From NCBI GenBank assembly GCA_949751835.1, contig CATKHK010000036.1, forward strand, positions 248,001 through 312,000: a stretch of DNA of 64,000 bases, in the 5' to 3' direction. The stretch's first letter is position 1, and each line of letters begins with the position of its first letter. Shown here in pieces: positions 33,268 through 43,508 of this stretch. Under the pieces are notes generated by a model that ran no database searches, was not told where the DNA came from, and worked only from the letters and a program-made list of their open reading frames with translations. The stretch comes from Blepharisma japonicum. Taxonomy: Eukaryota; Ciliophora; Heterotrichea; Heterotrichida; Blepharismidae. The position numbers were made by a program, and so were the translations under genes.

Positions 33268-33936
33268 TTAAAATTCGTAGGAATTTTCATACAAATACAA
33301 GCCATCATTTGGAAATACGCTATCAAAATTTATATCTTGCTGCTTCTCAATACAAATAGACTTTTCATTATTTTCTATATTCTTAGAACCTAGTTGAATA
33401 TATTTCTCAGCCTCATAGCTCAATTCCAAAATAAATTTCTGATTTTCCATCGTCTCTTCCTTCTCTTTTCCAATCTGTGCTAGATGATGCACAATTAAGC
33501 ATTCCCACAGCTTTTTTCGAATTGGCTCTTTAAACCTCTTATCCAATTTGCAATTAAAAGCTCTCTCAAACTGCCTTTCGTTATAATTTTCTACTAATTC
33601 TTTTGCATAGCTATCAACCATATCATTAAATAAATTTTTGTAGATTTTTCTTAAAGTTTGGCTTATGGCAACATTGAAATAAGACTTTTCTTTATTCTTG
33701 AAAACCTCTCTTTCATCTTTGTTTAAAAAGGATTTTGGCCAAAATTTACTAGAATAGAGATCATATGATTCTTTTTTTAAGTTTAACTTTAGGGTGCTAT
33801 AAAAATTACGAAAAAATGAATTGGTCAGCTTTTGGTTTAAAGACCGCGATTCTTTCTTTTTTGGGTTTTTGAAATATTGAAGGACTGATCCGATAGGGTT
33901 GCATGGTCGTCCTCGGGTCTTGTCACTTTTTACCAT
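33268..33936 (-). CDS. Unknown basic protein
   Basis: A 222-residue protein starting MVKSDKTRGRPCNP at ATG 33934-33936, with an uninterrupted frame and TAA stop. It is very rich in Lys, Asn, Phe and Tyr and predicted mostly helical, for example DEREVFKNKEKSYFNVAISQT and EPIRKKLWECLIVHHLAQIG. The TRGRPCNP near the start resembles the GRP core of an AT-hook but lacks the flanking basic residues. No membrane segment. Family not recognised; possibly DNA-associated, with low confidence. Confidence 0.6.
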   Translation of the reverse strand: MVKSDKTRGRPCNPIGSVLQYFKNPKKKESRSLNQKLTNSFFRNFYSTLKLNLKKESYDLYSSKFWPKSFLNKDEREVFKNKEKSYFNVAISQTLRKIYKNLFNDMVDSYAKELVENYNERQFERAFNCKLDKRFKEPIRKKLWECLIVHHLAQIGKEKEETMENQKFILELSYEAEKYIQLGSKNIENNEKSICIEKQQDINFDSVFPNDGLYLYENSYEF

Positions 33937-34227
33937 ATTTTTTATATTTAAATGCTTTTATAAGTTGTCATTTTTTGGCATTAGAAATATTTAATGTTAG
34001 CAAAGATAAATGAAATTATTTAAATGTGGCTATTGATGATAATATAAAATATGATATATACTGCTAGCGTTTAAATACTGAAATAAAAAAAAATTATTAT
34101 ATATTCCAAATCATTGATTCTAATTTATCGTAAATATTTTTCTTATCTCCAATATCAGATTCGTAAATAATTTTAAAATTACACAAAAATATCTTATAAA
34201 GCATCCAGTTCAAATATACTATAAAAA

Positions 34228-36831
34228 ATGAAAAATTCGAAATCTCCATCATATCTTCCTCTTATAACTAGAACTTCATGAACTAAACAAAAAACAGTTA
34301 CGACAACTTTAAATTCTAGCTCACCACCTCGGGATATTGAAGTCCCTCTCTTTGGAGATAAGGAAAGGCTAAAAGAGTTCCACACTGATCGTAAAAAACT
34401 TTCAAAGTATGCAACCTCTGAAAGCTGCAAAAGCTTAGTTGTAAGATCTGATACAATCTCAGATGATGCAAATGCAAGACTTAATTTCTTTAGTTCTTAT
34501 CAGAACCTGCCTAAAGAAAGCGAAAGAGTCGCTTTTAGGAAAATAAAGCAATCACCGGAATTAGCCTTCTTAAAAGAAATTTATAAAGAAGGACTAAGCC
34601 CAAGGCCACTTGGAATATTTCAATCAAATAGCCCAAACTCTAAAAGCAGAGAAAACAGCTATTATGATTTAAGAAGCATTGCTCTAGGAGATACGTATGC
34701 TACAGCTTTATCCAAAGGTATCAAGCATACTCCACATATAAAAGAACTGAACTTAAAAGAAAATAGATTAACGGAAAAAGGGGTTTTAAAAATTTTAACT
34801 CAATTAGTTGAAAAGGAAGCAAAATATCTTGTTTTGGCTGGAAATCATTTAGGTGAACATTCTATGCTAAAATTAGTAAAACTTTTGGATGATTCTATAT
34901 CTTCACTAAAACGTCTAAACCTAGAAAATACAAAATTAAGCGAGGCTGCCGTTATTCAACTTTGTAGTTGCTTAAAGCAAAATGCTACGTTGAAAAGATT
35001 GAATTTAGCCAAAAACGAAATAAAAAATAATGCCATAAAAGCCATAGGAGACATGCTAATTACCAATGAAGGGCTAAAGTACTTAGATCTTCATTGAAAT
35101 CTAATAAGAGGAGAATCAATCATCGATTTGTTTGAAGGAATAAAGCAAAACAAATATTTAAAATACTTAGATCTATCATGAAATGCTCTTGGCAGTCTTA
35201 AAAATCTAGAAATAATCAAATCAATTGGAAAAGCATTTAAAGAGAATACTACTCTTATCCATGTAGATTTATCATATAATAGTCTAAATATCCAAGCATG
35301 CGAGATAATTGGGAGCTATTTATGTGAAAATCACACTCTGATAGGATTGCATATGCTTGGAAATGATTGTATATTAAATGCCAAGGGTTTCATTATTCCA
35401 ATGGAATGCAAAAAAGAAAAAGATGCCCACAACTTTCAAAGAGTTATTAATGAGCCTACCTTTATGATTCATAGTGAAGATAGTTCTAATTGCTGGATAT
35501 GTGAGAGATGAGTTGAAGTAGATTTCTCAATAAAAGCTAACCAAAATTCAGTTTTTCTGCATTTAGAATGTGATGGATTCATAGGCGATTTGATGGAAAA
35601 AAGCGATGAAAACTTTCAGATCAAAAGGGTTGTCCCTCCTGGGATTTTAAAATTTTTTTATAGTGGAGACTCTGATGTAATTGCATTGGAGGATATCCCA
35701 ACTCAACGCTATGAAAAACCTATAGAAATTATGAAAAATGACAAAAAATTTGTTCCAAACGTCAATGTAAGCTATGCTGAAGGGATTTCATGCAACCCTA
35801 AAAAACTTTTTAAAACCCAAATCAGAATTCCTGGAACTACATTTAATCCTAAAGGGCCAGAAGATGAAAGAATCAAATGAGAAATTTCAATAAGCTCATT
35901 CAAAGACTACAAATTTGATAATGAGCAGATACTTAAAGCGAATTTTGAATTTGATTTTAAGAATTCCCGTATACATCAATTTGTCAAGGATTCTCTTGAT
36001 GTGTTCAATACAAAAGAATATTTAGAGAGGGTCTATCTATTATTTAAAGAAACCTATAGGCACTTGGCAGCATTAAGTGGAAATGGCTTATATTACTTTG
36101 GCCCCAATATTTTTACTGATTTTTTATCGCAATGCAACGTTTTTGATGAAAACTTCGGGATAAATGACTTGGGAGTCTGCTGAAACGCTACAAAAGGACA
36201 AAGGTCAAAAAACGAAGTGATATTGGGGAACCGCCTTTCCAAGTCTGAATTTATGGAAATTATTACTAGAATTGCTAATGATAAATACATAAGAAATAAT
36301 TTATGTAATACTACAGCTGAAGCTCTGCGGAAATTATTCGAGGATAGCTTAATTCCTGTTATGATTCACTTTGATACTAATAAATGGAGAATGGAAAAAT
36401 ATTGCTGCGAAGATGTGGACTTAGAGCTTAAAGTTTACAAGCCGATTTTTGATGAAATATTCAGATTATACACTGGGAAATCGTTCTATCAATTGAAAGG
36501 ACAAATGACTTTGGATGAGTTTAGAAGTTTAAGTGTAGAATCTGGGCTGTGTATTGATGCTAGAGAAATCGAATTTTGTGCTTATAGAGCGATTATGTGT
36601 CACAAGGAAGAAATCTTGGAGAAAAAAAGAATTGGATTAAGCTATGTGGAATTTTTAGAAGCTATTTGCCGCGTTTTTGATCAAGGAGGAAGTATGAATG
36701 ATACTCTGAGAGACAAAATTAGAGCAAAGATTCATTTGCTGATAAATTTATGCTCAGAATCAGTTAGAGAATCATTTATTATGCCTACTGATGAGTCATA
36801 TTTTAAGCTTATGTATAAGCAAAGTTCTTAA
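34228..36831 (+). CDS. Leucine-rich-repeat protein with EF-hand-like C-terminus
   Basis: An 867-residue protein in one frame with several TGA=Trp codons, two of them in LRRs (YLDLHWN, YLDLSWN). An in-frame TAA just upstream fixes the start at 34228. Residues about 1-150 are Ser-rich and disordered. About 155-375 hold ribonuclease-inhibitor-type LRRs (IKELNLKENRLTEKG, LKRLNLAKNEIKNNAIKAIG). A central region contains CWICERWVEVDFS. The C-terminal 200 residues repeat an EF-hand-like module (GNRLSKSEFMEIITRIANDKY, QMTLDEFRSLSVE, GLSYVEFLEAICRVFDQG) without good Ca2+ ligands. Related architecture occurs in ciliate cilium- and cortex-associated LRR proteins; the binding partner is unknown. Confidence 0.8.
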
Positions 36832-37164
36832 ATAAGCATTAGTTTCATAAATTATATTCAAAATTCTTTTATTTAGCTGAGAATAAATTATAAAATTAAC
36901 TAAAATAAAACATTATAAATGTACTTAATTATAAAAATGGTTTTTAATCTCTAATCAAGATGAGAAGTTAAAAGAAACTCAGTGTTATTTTCTTTGAGCT
37001 ATTGTATCTGCGTGAGGGCAATCTATTTTTCTATTTTCTAGCTTAATGGTTTCATAGTCTTATCAATTTTAACTATTTTCTAAAGGTCGCAATCTAAAAA
37101 ATAATTAATATATAATTAAAATTAAAAAAATGTAATATCAGAAACTTTTCTCATTACTTTAAGA
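36832..37164 (+). other. Intergenic between convergent genes, AT-rich
   Basis: About 330 bp between the 3' ends of the LRR and second CDPK genes. No open frame or RNA gene seen. Confidence 0.5.
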
Positions 37165-38806
37165 CTACAAGCTATAAGTTTTCGTATTTGGTAAAGTCAA
37201 TTCAATGTTTTCATTACTCAAATTATTTTGATTCTTATTAAAAAAGGTTCTTTTCCTAATAGCTAGCCTTTGTAATGAAAGTTTTCTATGAGGGCTACCA
37301 TCAAGAGCGAAATCACTTTCTGTATTCACTTCTGTATACTCTTCAGAAAAGCCTAAATTATTCTTACACATCATAATTTCTTTTAGCTTCTCATAATCCA
37401 TCCCATCCTCTACCCTTAATTTAAATTCTTCAATAATTTCATTAATTTCTTCATTAGAAGTGAAGCATCCAGCTTTTTCTAGTGTAAATTTTAAGTCTTC
37501 CACTTTTATTCTTCCATTGCTGTTCTATATGTAAATTACAATATCAAAATGCTTGAAAATACTTCAGACACATTCGTCATCAATCATCTGCTTCCTATCT
37601 ACAGCTGCAATTAAAAATTGTGTATAGTTTAATCTGCCATTTCCTAAATAATCAATTTTTTCTATCATATTAGAAATTTCATCGCTCAAGATTTTGTAGC
37701 CACTTCTTTTCATAGCATTTGCAATATCTTGAGCCGTTACAAATCCTACTTTGTTTACATCGATTTCTTGAAATGCTAATCTTAAATTCTCCATATTTTC
37801 TTGTGAAATATTTCTAACAAAAATCGTCATTAATTCTTGCCATAGCTTACTTGGAGCTTTAAACCTTTTTATTGATTTAAATATGTCTTGGCTGATCGGA
37901 TTTCCAGATGGCTGATTTATTATTTTAAATCATGGGTGGCTCAAAGCTGCTTTGATGGAAATTCTTTTCTTTGGGTCAACAGTAAGCATTCTTCTTATTA
38001 AATGTTTAGCCTCTGTAGAAATTGTTTTTCATTTTATATCAGAAAAGCTATAAATTCCTCTATTAATCCTTTCATGCAATTCTGATATATTTGCAGATTT
38101 GAATGGCTGCTTACCTGATAATAAAAAATATAATACTACACCTAGTGACCAAATGTCGCATTCATCACCATAAATTCCTTTGAATATATCTGGGGCTTGA
38201 TAATAAGGAGTCCCAACAAGGGAATACATCATATCTTCTCCATACTTAATAGACATCCCAAAATCAACTAACTTGAGCTCAGCATGCTCATCGCGGCTCT
38301 CTAATAAAAAATTCTCCGGTTTTAAATCTCTATGACATATATGCAGACTATGCAGATGGTTAACTGCTGCCAGCATTTTAAGCATTATTTTTGCAATTTC
38401 TTCTTCACTTAAAGACCCTTTATTTAATAGAAACTCTAGGATATCCCCACCTCTGCAGATCTCCATGACCAAGTGAATATATTTAGTATCTTCATAGGCT
38501 TCATAAAATTTAATTATATTAGGGTGGTCCACAAGCATCAGAATTTCAATTTCATTCCTTAAGGAAGAGATAAGTCTTACAACTCTTTCTTTGCAAATTG
38601 ATTTTATGGCAAAGGTTTTCTCACATTCTTGACTTCCGTTATGAACTTTTAATCGGGCTTCTCTTACTGTACCGAATTGACCATACCCGACAACTTTAAT
38701 AAACTCGTATTTATCTCTGATATCTAAAATAGCTGTTACTTTCGGTGCGAGCACTTTTTGAAAGACTAGAGCTAGTTATTATTTCAGCATTCATTGGAGC
38801 TCTCAT
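37165..38806 (-). CDS. CDPK-like kinase with degenerate EF-hands
   Basis: Three exons on the minus strand (38806-38740, 38723-37540, 37524-37165) give 536 residues. The first exon supplies MRAPMNAEIITSSSLSKSA and joins in phase 1 to NIRDKYEFIKVVG. Kinase motifs: GYGQFG at 35-40, FAIKSI Lys, CHRDLKPENF, DFGMS, and APD in place of APE. TGA-encoded Trp lies in the conserved SHPW segment. The calmodulin-like part has four positions, but ligands are poor: DVNKVGFVTAQD, DYLGNGRLNYTQ, DINSNGRIKVED and a fourth with no recognisable loop. The C-terminal 60 residues are basic and unlike other CDPKs. Kinase likely active; Ca2+ sensing doubtful. Confidence 0.88.
37525..37539 (-). other. 15-nt intron (second CDPK gene, intron 2)
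   Basis: Minus-strand GTAATTTACATATAG, phase 0. Splicing removes an in-frame TAG and restores the third EF-hand loop DINSNGRIKVED, strong independent support. Confidence 0.95.
38724..38739 (-). other. 16-nt intron (second CDPK gene, intron 1)
   Basis: Minus-strand GTAACAGCTATTTTAG, phase 1. Splicing shifts the frame so that the ATG at 38804-38806 joins the kinase domain as SARTENIRDKYEF. Without it the kinase frame meets a TAA just upstream with no ATG between. Confidence 0.85.
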
Positions 38807-40023
38807 GTTGTGTTCTTTTCGAAAACATATACCCATTAAGGGTTATAAATTAAATATAAAATTAATATATTTTATTCAAACAATAAATTTTATTGAGGTT
38901 ATGAATAGGGCTTATTTTTGAAGAGGCTAAAACTTTGAAATGATTGGTGTACCAAGTCAGCTTGGAAAAGCCTAAGATTTTGAATTTAGCTTTAATAGAT
39001 TTTATATGATCATGCTGAAGACATTTTTTTTTTAAGGATAATACAATAGATTCAGATAAAAACCAAAAGAGTATGTTCATAGGTTTTGGGAAAAATAGCG
39101 AAATATAATTCAAAAAGCCTATTTTTATATATCAGACTTTGAATACTTTTTTAGGCATTGCCATACACACAGCAACTTAGAATTAATAAATTAAGAAAGG
39201 CAAATATTTAGTAGCTATTCGATTGCTATACAGCAATAGATTACTTATAACACATAAAGCTTTTCAGAAAGCAAGATCAAAATATTATTTTCTTAAATAC
39301 TCAGATACTCTATTAGACCATTTGAGCAATTAGATGGGATTTCTAATTTGCTAATCATCACCAAAATGCAAAAATTCTGCTTTAAATTGATTTTTAGATT
39401 CTAGAGCTTATTTGAATTATGATTTATTCCTTTTTAACTCAAGAAAAGCTAATTTAAATAATTCAGATTTTTTGAAATGAAAATTATGGATTTTGAAAAG
39501 ATAAGATTTAGAATTTTTATGCATAATTTATTAATATTTTAGCTTTGGATTAGAAAATTATTATAGTAGCTTGTACAAGTAAGAATAAGGCTTAAAATAA
39601 ACGCTTTTTTAAAATATAGGTATCAGATGTATTTCTGACAGTTCCATTTTAGGTGTCAATTAAGCATCTAATTTTAATTGGATTCGCTTTTATATTAGCG
39701 TTTAGTTTCTAATTAGTTAGACTATTGGGCCTAAAGATATAGCATCAATAAGCAATCATAAGACTTTATTGTAATCATTAAAATTAATTTATTGTTGGTA
39801 TAAATAAACAAATAATTTCAGAGTTTTTTATCATAAAGCTATTTATCGTCAATTTATCAGTATACCTGAAAATTAACATTATGAATTTAAATATTAAAAA
39901 AAATTCTTAATCCAATTAATTAATTTTAAATTTTTGGATAATGCTCGAATTAAGTGATATTTATTTTAAATGAATAATTAATCTGTTATATGCAAGATTA
40001 TATTCAATAATTATAAATTTAAC
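38807..40023 (+). other. Longest non-coding stretch, 1.2 kb, AT-rich
   Basis: No open frame with a supported start and protein-like composition on either strand, even allowing TGA=Trp and 15/16-nt introns. A minus-strand 83-codon frame at 38862-39113 was considered and rejected. No tRNA, snRNA or tandem repeat was recognised. It lies upstream of the CDPK-like gene and downstream of the EF-hand-like gene. Confidence 0.5.
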
Positions 40024-41022
40024 TTAAATGTCTTCATATTGCTTAATAACTGGCAATTCAAATTTCTTTTCCTTTATTATTTGCTCTCTACTCTCGATTG
40101 TATTTAAAAACCTTGATATAGCGAAATATGGAAATTCTGACTCTTGTTGATGGAATTTAGATAGTGCAATATAACCTAAGCATTTCAGAAATTCTTCATA
40201 AGTAACACAATCTTCAAATATTTCTGGATTTATTACACTTCTAAAAATCCTACTTGTTTCTCAGCATGACATGATCCCTGGAATTAACTCCAAATCCATG
40301 CATAATCCCAAGAACTCTCTCAAGCACAAGACTTTGTATATTTTTTTGGAATAAACATTGAAAATTTCTTGAAGGAGCTTTTTATTGCTTTCAAAAAGAT
40401 CTTTTGCCATTGGAAATTCAAGCTGCTCATCCCATAGCTCACGATTTCTATCAATATTATCTTCTCTTTGTGCTGGAAAACATAATTCAAGCCCTACTAT
40501 TTCTAATGCTTCTGTTTCAGTGTGATCTTGATGAATAAAGTTTGAGAGCATTTTCATGACTTTTATGAATTTCCAAAAATTCAGCAACCCTCTTTGATTT
40601 ACATAATGGTACACTACCTCTGCATCAGAAATCGCCAATTGAGAGCTTAAGCCGATTTCGTTGCAAAACATCCTAAATTGTGTCAAGTCCATATACCCAC
40701 TTCTATCAAAATTAAAAACTGTTGCATACCTTGTAAACAAATTTCTCAGTTTATCTATTTATCACTTACCATAGCATTCCTTTCCAATTTCTTTAATTAA
40801 TTTTCTTGCTTTTACTGTTTCTTCTGTAAAAAATGCTAAATTTGCTAAGCTTTCCTGCTCTTTTTTTGCTAATTCTTTTAATCTTTCCTTTTCCAATGCT
40901 TCTCTATATGCAGTTTCTAAGCTTGCTAACTCTGACTTTGCTTTAATCAACTCTTCCTTTTTGGTTTTCATATAATCTTTTTTCTCAACGTTGACATTCT
41001 TAGCTATTTTGGACCATTTCAT
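40024..41022 (-). CDS. EF-hand-like protein with N-terminal coiled coil
   Basis: Two exons (41022-40770 and 40754-40024) give 327 residues. Residues 1-86 are charged helix/coiled coil (EELIKAKSELASLETAYREA). After the intron comes an EF-hand-like loop, FDRSGYMDLTQFRMFCNEIG, then two weaker copies of the same helix-loop-helix module (IFNVYSKKIYKVLCLREFLG; DCVTYEEFLKCLGYIALSKF). TGA at 40261-40263 is Trp. The module also resembles the C-terminus of the LRR protein at 34228-36831. It starts 24 nt downstream of the FAM135-like stop codon on the same strand. Possibly a ciliary or cortical protein; not assigned. Confidence 0.8.
40755..40769 (-). other. 15-nt intron (EF-hand-like gene)
   Basis: Minus-strand GTAAGTGATAAATAG, phase 1. 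Splicing removes TGA/TAA codons and joins KECYG-D-KLRNLFTRYATVF in frame, linking the coiled coil to the EF-hand-like region. Confidence 0.9.
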
Positions 41023-41046
41023 TTTAAATTTAATATTTTTATCTAT

Positions 41047-43245
41047 CTATTCACTTAGCTCAAAAAAGTGCGTGCAGCAAAAGAGAATCATTTGAATCAG
41101 CGGCTCGTTTTCTAACATCAAAATGTGTGCAGCTCTTCCTATCATGCTGTCGATTGATTTCCCTTTGATTTTGAAATTTACATCTAATCGATATAACTTT
41201 TTGAGGGTAATTTTTGATAAAATATTGTTAGCCATTTCTATATAAAAGGCGCCTTTGCTTTGATCATTTGCAGCCTTTGGACCAACTTCAATTCTGGCTG
41301 ATTCAAATGGTGCATAAGAGTCTTGAAAAGAGCTTACCAATGCAATGTGCTTAAACCACTCTAGTCCAGGCTCGAGCGAAAGCTTATATATAAAAGAATC
41401 CCTTGGATTTTGCGCATCAGTCATTGAAAGCTGCATAAGGCACTGTGATTTTCTCCATTTTTTTAGAATTCAAAGCCCAGCGTCTACAAGCTTAGAAGAG
41501 TTATACATATATCCAAGATGTGGTGAGGATAAGGTTAAGAAAAATTGCATTTTTTCAGAAATTGACTCTAGATGAGGCAAGGCTGCACGAATGATAACTC
41601 CTCCTAAAGAATGGCCAATAAATGACACTTTATGAAGGCTTTTCCCAGGGCATCATTCTTCTATATAGCTCAGTACTTCTCGAGCAAGACGTTGCCCCAT
41701 ATCAAATATATCTCCTTCAGTTTCGCCTTCATTCATATGAGAGCACATTAATACACAATCAGGTCTAAGCAATGCGATTTGGTTTCTTATTGTTCGAACA
41801 TCAAAAGAGTTCCCTTGGAATCCGTGGCATAGCACTATTAAATGCAACCCTTTTCTTTGGATTCTTGGGTCATTCATAGGGGTTATCCAGGTAGGATCCC
41901 ATTGGTCCTGTATGTCAGGTTGCTCATCTTCAGGAGTTTTGGTATAAATATCTTGGAATACTATAGGGTGCCACTCAGGTGGAGGGAAAAAGTTGGTTTT
42001 CATCACAGGGATCTGCTCTAAATTGTTATAATATGGAGTTTTTCTTAGCGTCCTTGATAAAGCCCTGTGGCTTTCTCCTATTTTTTGGTCCGTTGTTAAA
42101 GCAAATTCTTCAACCTTTTTGACTTCTCTAAAAATGCTTTCTCCCCATCTATCTTTAAGCTTTTGGTTAAACTGATATTGCAGCATCGCGCATATCGGCT
42201 TCGGAGAGGCTTTTATTAGATCAATAAATTGTATACCGAGATAGTACATTTGCCCTGCGAATTCTTGGATTTCCATAAGGATTTTTTCAGCAACCGCTTC
42301 AGGATCCCGAGACTCTTCTCGTTCACTGAATGGAAGCCTTCATAAAGAATTCATTGATGCATTTGTACTTATAGTAGAATCCCCATCACTGTTTTCTTCC
42401 CTTTGTGATAAAGGGTTTGGGATCTTTGGGATTGAATTTTTTATTTTTGACGGAATATGAAAATTAATTCACTCTTCCATCAGTTTTCTAATTTTTTCAT
42501 GAGCCATGATTAATTGATTTATATAAATATCATGGACTTGGTCAATTAATTCTGGTGTGATCTCTGTAGCATTTTTAAACATATACTGTGATAAAGTTTT
42601 TGGCAAATTAATTTCTACATCAGTTAAAATTTCACCTCTTCTTTTTAGTGCTTCCTCTTCTGGGCTTAGCAAAGGATTTGGTCTAAATCTGAAATCAATA
42701 AGCACTGCATGAAATGCTGCATTTGCAACACAGCAGTGATTTTCGTCAAACACAATAGGATAAAATGCATTAATTCCTTGCAGAGATCCACTCAGATTCA
42801 ATTGAATTGTACATGCTGTGGTAAACTCTGGAGGATTTCTGATGGTTGTTTTAATTTTATCTTCATCTATTCTCCCTTCCAAGTCATAAAACATTAAGTC
42901 CACTTCAAAAATCATATTAAGCTCTTGGTAATCTTTGGATAGCTCAATTTCAGTTCTGAATATTCCTATATCATTAATGTCAACTTCTTCATCACTATAT
43001 TTGATTAGAAAACAGCGGGATCTGAAACTTGTGTCTTCTATCTGAGCTGGGAAAACTCTATAAAGGTCTTTCAGTACTGATGATTCGTCATATGTATGAA
43101 AGTTGTACGGAGACGCTGGCAACTTGTAGCCACGAGAGATATGATATAAACGAAAGTTTAAATAATAAAGACCTTGCTGGTAAAGGTCAATGTTGCGAAA
43201 ACTTTCAAGCTGGACTATGACTTCGATGATTGCTCTCAGTGACAT
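41047..43245 (-). CDS. FAM135-like putative serine esterase (DUF3657 + DUF676)
   Basis: A 732-residue protein. Frame continuous through TGA=Trp codons at 42469, about 42340, 41653 and 41470. The N-terminal domain (MSLRAIIEVIVQLESFRNID, then DISYRSRCF-like DTSFRSRCFLIKYSDEEVDI) matches the FAM135 N-terminus. The C-terminal DUF676 alpha/beta-hydrolase has LHLIVLCHGFQGNSFDVR (oxyanion region), SFIGHSLGG with nucleophile Ser546 in GxSxG, SSPHLGYMYNSSKLVD and the closing SMIGRAAHILMLEN typical of FAM135. Predicted to hydrolyse a lipid or ester; the family's substrate is not established. No signal peptide or membrane span. Complete at both ends. Confidence 0.92.
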
Positions 43246-43508
43246 TTATTAGTGGGTTTTTTATATTTGAATAGAGAGGATTAAGAATTTTACAAAAATT
43301 GGAAGAGATAATATAACGAATGACAGATTTTATTAATTTAGGTTTAGAATTGAATTTAATTGTTTGCAGTTTCACCTTACATTTATATGAATTTTAATTT
43401 AAGATTCATAAGCTTATAAAGTATCAAAATAAGCAAAGCATTCTATCTTTAATTAGTGTTTATTCAGAATTTAGCGTAACAGGACTTATAACTCCTAGTT
43501 GAATAAAT

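Noticed and set aside
38862-39113. A minus-strand 83-codon frame in the long gap
   Set aside because: Low-complexity AT-driven composition ending in repeats of NKIYCLNKIY; no domain, no neighbour frame and no intron link.
40024-43245. One fused gene made of FAM135 and EF-hand-like parts by TAG readthrough
   Set aside because: FAM135 ends where its relatives end, TAG acts as a stop elsewhere in the window, and the downstream frame has its own ATG. Kept only as a point to test.
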